From Poecilobothrus nobilitatus (Eukaryota; Arthropoda; Insecta; Diptera; Dolichopodidae), in the NCBI GenBank assembly GCA_947095535.1, contig OX352772.1:111129321-111193320 (forward strand): a DNA stretch of 64,000 bases, given 5' to 3'. Below the pieces are notes generated by a model. The model did not search any database. It was not told where the DNA came from and saw only the letters and a program-made list of their open reading frames with translations. Of this stretch, positions 57,469 to 64,000 are shown in pieces; the stretch's first letter is position 1, and the number at the start of each line of letters is the position of its first letter. The translations under genes and the position numbers were made by a program.

Positions 57469-58197
57469 TTATATACCCATATGATCTGATATGTCATTAT
57501 GAAACAGTGAAATATATAGATTTAAATCAGGATTATTAACAAGAACATGATCTAACCAAGTATTCGAATCTGGTCTTGTAATTTCCTTATTACAAAAATA
57601 AAATGAATTAGTTTCAACAATGGTTTTGTAAGTTTTAATATTATTATCTGTTTTGTTTTTAATATTGAAATTAAAATCACCAATTATTAATAAATTTTTA
57701 TTTTTTAGATTTTCCAGAAGTGACTCGAATTTATCAAAAAACTTATTGATATTATTTATTGTATTTTCTGGAGGCCTGTAAACCGCTGATATTGTACAAA
57801 TTGTATTATTTACATTTACTTTTACCCTAACAATACTGTTGTACTCATCGCAGTAAATATCATGTATTGAATATTTCAAAGAATTGTGTATGAAAATCCC
57901 AACACCTCCTCCAGTTCTATTTTGGCGACACGAAAACACTTTTGAATATTCTTTGATATTAATTATATCGAGGTCTATATCTGCAATCCAGGTTTCGGTA
58001 ATAGCAATTAAATGAACAGTATAATTAATAGAATCTAGCAAATAAGTGATATGATTTAATTTATGTTTCAAACTTCTAGCATTTAAATAAAGAATTTTTA
58101 TTGAATTTATATCTTTTATAGTTATTTCATTTATATTATACAAATTAGTTTTAACATGGGTGTTAATAGGCATATCAAATGAAACTTCAGTTGACAT
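57469..58197 (-). pseudogene. LINE (3?) ORF2, endonuclease domain, 242 codons open
   Basis: Start ATG at 58195-58197 (M-S-T-E-V-S-F). Catalytic blocks L-N-A-R-S-L-K (58070-58090), A-I-T-E-T-W (57990-58010), G-G-G-V-G-I-F (57895-57920), A-V-Y-R-P-P (57772-57790), G-D-F-N-F-N (57668-57685) and S-D-H (57480-57488) are all present, so the nuclease domain itself is undamaged. It stops at 57469 soon after S-D-H; the RT expected to follow is not adjacent. LINE RT sequence in the same orientation occurs at 50491-52475 on the far side of LINE 2. Confidence 0.85.
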
Positions 58198-58933
58198 TCA
58201 AATTACTATCTTGTAGAACTTTTATAATTTTTGAAGTTGATGTTTTTCTTATAAATATTTTGCCATTTTTAACCCATGCAAACTCTATTACTTTATCTCT
58301 TTTTAAGTCCCTAGCTTTTTTAAATAATATACTAAAATATTTTGTAAGCTTTTCATTGATAAAAATAGAATTATTTTTCTGTAAACTTGATTTAGTAAAT
58401 ATATCCATTTTCAATTTCCTTTTCTTTACAGCATTCATTAATTATTTTTTCATTTCTTTGTCAACAAATTCAACTATTATATTTTCTGGCTCACCTGATT
58501 TATTGAAGTTTTTTTCAATTTTATATATATGATGAACATCTTTGGATTCCAAGGCTATTCCAACATTTCCAGAAATTTGTTTGATAAGTGAAGCAGGATC
58601 TTCTTCAGGAATATCAATTGCTAAAACACATATCTCGATCTGCTTATCTAACTGAGATTGTTTTATTTTTTCCACTTCGATTCTGTTGTATACAACATCC
58701 TCCTTAAGCTAGATATTCTCATTGCGTAATCTTATGTTTTCTTCAATCAATATATCCATATACTCTTTTATGTCTCTAAATTCATTTTGTAGTGATTTAA
58801 TATCGGAACTTTGAGATGTTTGTTTATTTATGATGACTTCAAGTTTACTGTGAATTGTTAAATAGTCAGTTGCAGCTTCTGGTAATTTATTTTTGCCCTC
58901 ATTAGATGGTGTACTTATCGTTTCAATTTGCAT
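58187..58933 (-). pseudogene. LINE (3?) ORF1, coiled coil and RNA-binding domain
   Basis: One frame of 249 codons from the ATG at 58931-58933 with only two nonsense codons, TAG at 58709-58711 and TAA at 58442-58444. A coiled-coil-like segment (58720-58860) is followed by an RRM-like part (I-C-V-L-A-I-D-I-P-E, 58590-58630; I-I-V-E-F-V, 58455-58475) and a basic C-terminal domain (K-K-R-K-L-K; F-A-W-V-K-N-G-K-I-F-I-R-K near 58245-58280). This resembles the L1/CR1-type ORF1 layout and the baculovirus-FP-like fold. Its stop overlaps the ORF2 start by 11 bases (58187-58197). Confidence 0.75.
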
Positions 58934-59059
58934 TGTTGACAAAACCAAATTTTTTCCACATTCTGTGAATATTCACGGATGACTTAAATATCCAATGATT
59001 TGACATTTTGACATTTTCGATTTTCTATCCTATCGAATTCCTATCCCGCATATCGAGGT

Positions 59060-60760
59060 GCAATTTTAATTTGTAATTTGTGGAAACATTTTTTCTATAT
59101 CAGCACTAATAGCAAATTTATCCTCCATCTAAGCAGAAGTTTAGTTAACTCGTCTTAAATTATGGGACCCTTCATCATCTTATCATGTAAAGGGATACCA
59201 TTACTAGTTGCTCGGGGTGCATCAAATACAATCCTCAACTTAGTTGTAGTGGTGAGATAGGTAGTTTGTTCAAATGTTTCTATTGGTTTTGAATTTCCAT
59301 CTATTTTGATTTTTTCCATATGATCTAATTCGATATATTCATTCATACACTTGGCATACCCATTTTTAAATTTTAGGCTTTTCGAAAATTGGCGTTCCAG
59401 GGAATACAATCTACCGATTGCAATATTTCTGGATTGCCCAAGCGTTCCATCATTTTGAGGATGAAATGGTAACTAAACTTCGTATTTACCATCTGAAAAG
59501 CGGCTATTAGTTTGTAAAAAATGGTTTTCACATGCTGATTCTTCTTCGGTTTATAATTTTTTTGATGATTTTTGTTCTACTTCTCAAAATTTTCGCAATT
59601 CATCTTCTAAATTTACATGTACATGAAAATTTGTAATTGTATTTTTATTTTCTGGTTAATTATGGATCTCTCCTGTTAAGATCCATTCAAAGACAGTTTT
59701 TCGAGCAATGGGTATCCCTTTCGGAACCCTTTTAACACCTTCCAGCTTTATTTGACTAAAACCATCCGCACCCAATAATAAATCAACTGGTGCCGGATTA
59801 TTGAATTCTGTATTGGCTAATTCCAAATCGAAAATGAGATTCCACTTATGATTTTTTATTTACATACTTAGCAGAATTTGTGTTAATTTTTTCATGATTA
59901 ATCCCTCAACATGAATTTATTAATCCCGTTTATTGATTTGGTTTAAATTTCCTTGACCTATGGCTTGAACAGTCACACTGACAGATTGCTTGCGTATTTG
60001 TAAATTTTGTGCCATTTTTTCTGTTAGGAAAGAAGCTAGAAAGAAGAAGAAGTTAGAAAGAAGATCAGGGATCGCACTATCGTTTCCTCACCAGACTGTC
60101 AAACTCTTTGCACGAGTGCTGTACCCAGTAATATTTGATTGCAAAGATTTCTTTTTGCAATGTACGATCCAAATATTGTTTGATGCGATACATTCTGTAA
60201 CCCTTTAATATTCTCGACTGTGCGGGTTGAGTACAAAATTATTAGATTTGATATTTTGAGAAGTAGTAGGATTATTGCCCATGTTTGAATTTCTCGTCAA
60301 GGTTGGAACATTGGATCTTGACAAGTTCAAGTTGAGATGCAACAATGTATGATGTAATTTTTGGCAATGGCGATATCTATGATTCCCGAGGCATCTTTGC
60401 AACATATGTACATATGACAGACAATTCCAACATAAACCGTTGTTCCGAATGATATCCACACGTTTTTTTGGTGTAAATACAAAAATTTCCTTTCAGGTGC
60501 TACCTGCGCACATTGGGCACTGTCAGATATACGGTTATAGGCTTCAATCCATCAACATCGATACCTAAATTTTTTAATGCTAACATGCGTTCGTTGGTGG
60601 TATCTGATAAATTGCAAATGTCGTGTGGCCGCTTTTGTTGGATTACGGGCTGTGACAATAACCTTATAAGCCGTGTTTTGACCAACATCCTTTTATTCTT
60701 GTATCGATTATTTAAAATCTCCCACGCTGCTTGGTAATTGAAATGTGTTACCAAAAATTA
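59060..60760 (-). pseudogene. BEL/Pao LTR retrotransposon remnant (gag, protease, RT start)
   Basis: Minus strand, in order: a Gag segment of the DUF1759 type (60500-60754; N-Y-Q-A-A-W near 60735 and N-K-R-M-L near 60690); a zinc-knuckle region (60205-60459; C-W-N-C-L, then C-x-x-x-H/K and K-L-H-H-T-L-L-H); a protease-like DUF1758 region in broken frames (60190-59690; V-D-L-L-L-G-A-D near 59775-59800 and W-I-L-T-G near 59680-59700); and the RT N-terminus (59155-59409; R-I-V-F-D-A near 59225). A motif with A-D-I-E-K-M-F lies near 59075-59100. Both ends are truncated: LINE 5' sequence begins near 59050 and helicase sequence near 60770. Dead. Confidence 0.75.
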
Positions 60761-60769
60761 TTAATTTAA

Positions 60770-61015
60770 AAAAAAAATTAAGTTCAGTTTCTTTACAAAA
60801 TATTTTCTCAAAAACATAATAAGCAAAATAAACAAGGTAGAATGTAAAATGAAAGGTTTTTAAAGGAGCACAATCGTAAAATGACAACAGTTGGCCATAG
60901 CTAAAAACTGACGCAGGTAAATAAATGCCAGCTTTCTCTAAAGTTTGACCTTGCGACTTGTTAATTGTCATCCCAAATGCCAATTTAACAATTTTGCACC
61001 CCTTGAGCACCTTTT
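60770..61015 (-). pseudogene. Helitron PIF1-like helicase C-terminus
   Basis: The 100-codon frame (60708-61010) begins K-L-A-F-G-M-T-I-N-K-S-Q-G-Q-T (60940-60985), followed by Y-L-P-A-S-V-F-S-Y-G-Q-L (60895-60935). These are the last two conserved motifs of the helicase fused to Helitron Rep. The S-R-V motif expected next is degraded (60870-60890). The downstream bases, gctcctttaaaaacctttca on the minus strand, match the end sequence of family B elements. Residues after ~60840 are probably untranslated or unrelated. It is a fragment only. Confidence 0.7.
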
Positions 61016-61079
61016 GAGAGTTATTAGCGGCCGAAAATCGAGAACTTCTAATTTGGTTACCAATGCGAATTTTCCGTTA

Positions 61080-61972
61080 GTAAGACATAAAAATTAAAGC
61101 TCCAATATTATATTCTCATAGTTCTTCTTAGTTATGTAGGGCTATTTTAATACTCAAGAAAGTGTCTTATCATTTTTCGAAATAATTTTTACATACAAAA
61201 TTCTATAAAATTTTGAAAAAATGTGCCTATTAGTTTCACACTGTCAGTCCGTCCGTCCGGCTGTCCGTATGTTTTACAAAACTTCTACACCGTTAAAGAT
61301 AGAAAAAAAAAATTTAACCATGGGTAGGTCTCATAAAAAAATTAATTTTGTGGAACAACTTTTTCATGTAGCCCTATCCATCAGGGAACTACAGCCCCTC
61401 AAACTTTGAAAAAGCTCTATCTTTAAACGCGTATATTTCATGTTCCGCTAAACATTTTTTCAATCTGAAAACGCTATTCGACAGAAATTTTCTTTACCTT
61501 TATAAATCAATATCAAAATTATATATATTTTTTAAATTTATTATTTCAATTTACCGTTATGTGAAAACCAAATTTTGCATAATTTTCCTACCTTCATAAA
61601 TCCGGCACGCTTTTAGATAGGGGCTTGAAATTTAGAAGCAAGAAAGGATTTTTAGAAATAGTATAAATTTGCTCAGAAAATTGTTTTGTACCATCCCCTG
61701 TTTATGAGCTAGCAGGGCTCAAAAATTTAAAATTTGCTATTTTTAAACACATTTTACTTAGGCATGACAAAAAAATTAGAGCTACAGTAATATATTTTTA
61801 TATGTGTTAATGGTTTCCTGTAATTATATATGGTTCCAAAGTTACAGTCCCCCAAATTTGTAAAAAAGCCATATAACATCTCAGGCTCTGCGTAGTAGTT
61901 TTACAATCTAAAAACATCAAAAGACCGGAAATTTTCTTACCTCTATTAAACACTATCAAAATAATGCAATAT
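61080..61972 (+). repeat. Family B element 3 (61195 onward) and B-type core
   Basis: tttttgaaaaaatgtgccta (61213), a GTCY tract (61243-61272) and aaaacttctacaccgttaaa (61277) match 15680-15775, and the B core follows in the same order to ~61860. A second, diverged core repeat (gccatataacatctcaggct ... taaacactatcaaaataatg) continues to ~61972, where a LINE tail begins. The bases 61080-61195 are also B-type. 61016-61079 is unassigned. Confidence 0.65.
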
Positions 61973-63592
61973 TATTTTTTTATTTTATTTTATTTTATTT
62001 TATTAAACAAAACCAAAACAAGGTCATTACAAAAATAAATTCTTAAATTAATGCTTATAATTTAAATTAAACAAAACAATGACTTAAAACAAAATTTATA
62101 ATAACTTAAATAATAAAAAAAGTTAATTTATTATTATTGTTATCATTAATTATTTATTTAAACTACAATAACAACTTTATTTTAACAAAAAATTGAAATA
62201 TGATTTTTGTACAGATATGTACATACATATAATGACAATCTTATTATTACGTAGAAGTAAAATTTAAAAAAAATTAGTTTTTTTTATTAACAATAGCTAA
62301 AAGCATTAAATTACTATCTACAAAATGTACAACAAAAATGATCTAAATAAAAAACATTAGTTGTATTATAATGCAATGCAATAAATGCAATGTGCTATAT
62401 CATAATTAAAAAAAAAAAAAATTTTTTTTGCTTAAGTAAGAATTAATTGTCTAAGGTCATTAAATTGGAAAAATGTAATTGTATAATGTGTTTGAAAGTA
62501 TTTCTGGAGATAAATGTAGAATAGAGATCACTAATTTTGTTAAAATTAGTACAACATCTATTGATGGGTTCATTTCTACCGTACTCTGTATTATGTTTGT
62601 AGTCCATTAAAAATTTAGTATTTCTGGTTTGCCTAAAACTATCGTTAAGTTTAAACTTGTTATTAAGGGATTGGATAGAAATAGTATTATTCAAAATATC
62701 AAAAGTAAAGCATGATGACAATAGTTGTCTACGTAAAGATAAAGAAAGCTAGTTTAATGAATTAAGTCTTGTAGTGTAATTAGGTAGATTAGCAAAATCA
62801 AAAGGGTTATATTGATTCTTTAATGCAAATAAAAGAAATTGCTTTTGAACTGATTCAATTCTATTGGAATGAACTGCAAAGGCTGGATCTCATGTTACCG
62901 CATTCTAAGGTAGATCGAACTAGGGAACAATAAAGAGATTTAGTCACAGCTAAGTTGCTAAATTCTTTAGCTCTTCTCTTAATGAAACCTAACATTTTAT
63001 TAGTCTTTGAAACTATTAGATTATAGTGAAGATTATAATTAAGTTTATTATCGAGAAGGATTCCTAAATCAGTAATGCTAAAAACCCTTTCAAGAGTTAC
63101 ATTATCTATTTTGTTGTCATATATTAAAGAAAACCGTTTACGTGTAAAGCTTATAACCTTACATTTCTGTATGTTCAGTTCTAATTTATTTAACGTGCAC
63201 CAAACTTGTAACACTGATAAGCTTGATTGAAGTTTAGCTGCATCAGAATTATCTTTAACCACTTGATATATTTTTAGGTCATCAGCAAACGAAATGTGAG
63301 GTATATTGCTTAAATATTCCGAAAGATCTGAAATAAAAACATTTAAATAGAAGCGGACCTAAATGGCTGCCTTGGGGTACACCGGAAGTGACCCCGATGG
63401 TGTTGGATAATACACCACGAACTTTAACATTTTGAGTTTTTTCTATAAGATAAGAATTAACCCACTGAAGAAATGAACCCGAAATGCCAAAAATTGATAA
63501 TTTGTTTAGCAAAGTGAAGTGATCTACACGATCGAAAGCTTTGCTAAAATCAGTGTAAATTGCATCAACTTGGTACCCTTTAGTAGTAAGGA
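61973..63592 (-). pseudogene. LINE 4-type copy 2: RT, C-terminus, 3' UTR and tail
   Basis: From 63592 downwards: D-A-I-Y-T-D-F-S-K-A-F-D (63525-63560, RT motif A intact), G-V-P-Q-G-S (63370-63390), a degraded segment where S-F-A-D-D-L-K (63275-63295) is still readable, then S-L-S-V-L-Q, I-Q-K-C-K and T-D-L-G-I-L-L-D (63060-63085). 62443-62721 is the 92-codon C-terminus. The 3' UTR runs to a (TAAAA)n tail (tattttattttattttattt, 61981-62000). It closely matches 23740-27000 and shows the site without the family A insertion. The 5' end is cut at 63592 by a GC-rich repeat. Confidence 0.85.
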
Positions 63593-63664
63593 TATGGCGG
63601 AGCCGCATGGAGGAGCTTTTTTAAAGCTTTTTCTATGGCGGAGCCGCATGGAGGAGCTTTTTTA
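63593..63664. repeat. 31-bp GC-rich direct repeat, two copies
   Basis: Perfect copies at 63593-63623 and 63634-63664 (core ggcggagccgcatggaggag), separated by 10 bases. The composition is unlike everything around it. It forms the exact boundary of the truncated LINE, so it may be the end of another element or filler from a rearrangement. Confidence 0.8.
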
Positions 63665-64000
63665 CCGCTAAAATACACAATAAAAAAAAAAAAAAAAATT
63701 GTCTTAACTAACAAATTTAGTATTAAATTATTTATATGAAAAGTTTAAGAATATTGAAATAAAAAAAAAAAAAAAAAATGTTTTAAATAATAAACTCAGA
63801 ACTAAGCTTGATTTAAAGTTTATATGAAAAATTAAAATAATGGTTTTAAAAGAAAAAAAAGAAAGCTTAATGAACTTAATTTTAAACTTGTTTCAGAGTT
63901 TATTTTTAAAAATAAAAAAAGTGAAACTTTTGGTTTGTGTTTATACTATATTGTTGGAAAATTATAATTATTTGATAAAAAGTCTTTTCAACGGTTATGC
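63665..64000. other. No gene seen; A-rich simple sequence
   Basis: Runs of A (63683-63697, 63762-63777) and a twice-repeated phrase of the type tttatatgaaaa(g/a)tt(t/a)aa (63731, 63820). I recognise nothing else. Confidence 0.35.

Noticed and set aside
52455..57470. tttaattca at ~52459 and ~57459 as the LINE 2 target duplication
   Set aside because: Nine AT-rich bases are easily matched by chance, about 25 bases lie between one copy and the LINE tail, and the joined LINE 3 frame would still contain stops and lack its linker.
1..64000. Host protein-coding gene, tRNA or rRNA gene
   Set aside because: I looked for conserved non-transposon motifs, cloverleaf-like segments and rRNA blocks on both strands and saw none. 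All recognisable coding motifs belong to mobile elements.
1..64000. A previously undescribed defence, toxin or biosynthetic system
   Set aside because: Nothing in gene order or content supports one. The window is explained by retrotransposons, DNA transposons, Helentron-like repeats and satellites.

Overview
This window is repeat-rich, AT-rich insect nuclear DNA, very probably from a higher fly (Diptera). The inference rests on three things seen together: several jockey-like LINEs, two gypsy-type (errantivirus-like) LTR retrotransposons with an env reading frame, and many short elements that carry a GTCY/GGAC microsatellite and a TATACCCG...CGGGTATA hairpin, like the mini-me/DINE-1 (Helentron) elements known from Diptera. 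I see no convincing host gene, no rRNA or tRNA gene and no CRISPR array. The only long uninterrupted coding region is a transposase gene.

Layout. 1-4.4 kb: the end of a DINE-like element, a LINE endonuclease fragment, tandem repeats, a LINE ORF1 remnant and a 100-bp tandem array. 4.4-8.9 kb: a decayed errantivirus-like copy (copy 1) in which a deletion joins integrase to env. 8.9-13.7 kb: two clusters of a 195-bp satellite, the second split by a MITE with 21-bp perfect inverted ends; between them lie a P-element-like transposase remnant and a LINE 3' end. 13.9-23.7 kb: DINE/Helentron-type repeats (families A, B and C), pogo-like scraps and a Helitron helicase fragment. 23.7-31.1 kb: one long minus-strand LINE opened by a DINE-like element and by a second LINE. 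31.4-34.7 kb: a LINE 3' end and more Helentron material. 35.1-50.5 kb: a three-level nest, with a plus-strand LINE split by a 13.7-kb LTR element that is itself split by a 4.2-kb hAT element. 50.5-59.0 kb: two minus-strand LINEs, one nearly full length. 59.1-61.0 kb: a BEL/Pao remnant and a helicase C-terminus. 61.1-64 kb: family B and another LINE copy.

How the parts relate. Most pieces are dead and explain each other by nesting. The LTR element has 413/417-bp LTRs (AGTTA...TAACT), a lysine-tRNA primer site and a TATA target duplication, and it interrupts the LINE reverse transcriptase exactly at that TATA. The hAT transposase (835 aa, no stops) sits in that element's RNase H region and is the best candidate for a recently active gene. 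Helitron helicase fragments share sequence with the ends of the family B repeats, which suggests that the B (and related A) elements are non-autonomous derivatives moved by such a helicase. I found no new cellular system. The most distinctive things are the nested stack, the DINE/Helentron families and their link to the helicase 3' end, the MITE inside a satellite, and a LINE whose two ORFs lie in one frame separated by a single TAG.

All comparisons were made by eye. Percent identities and boundaries are approximate unless exact positions are given.
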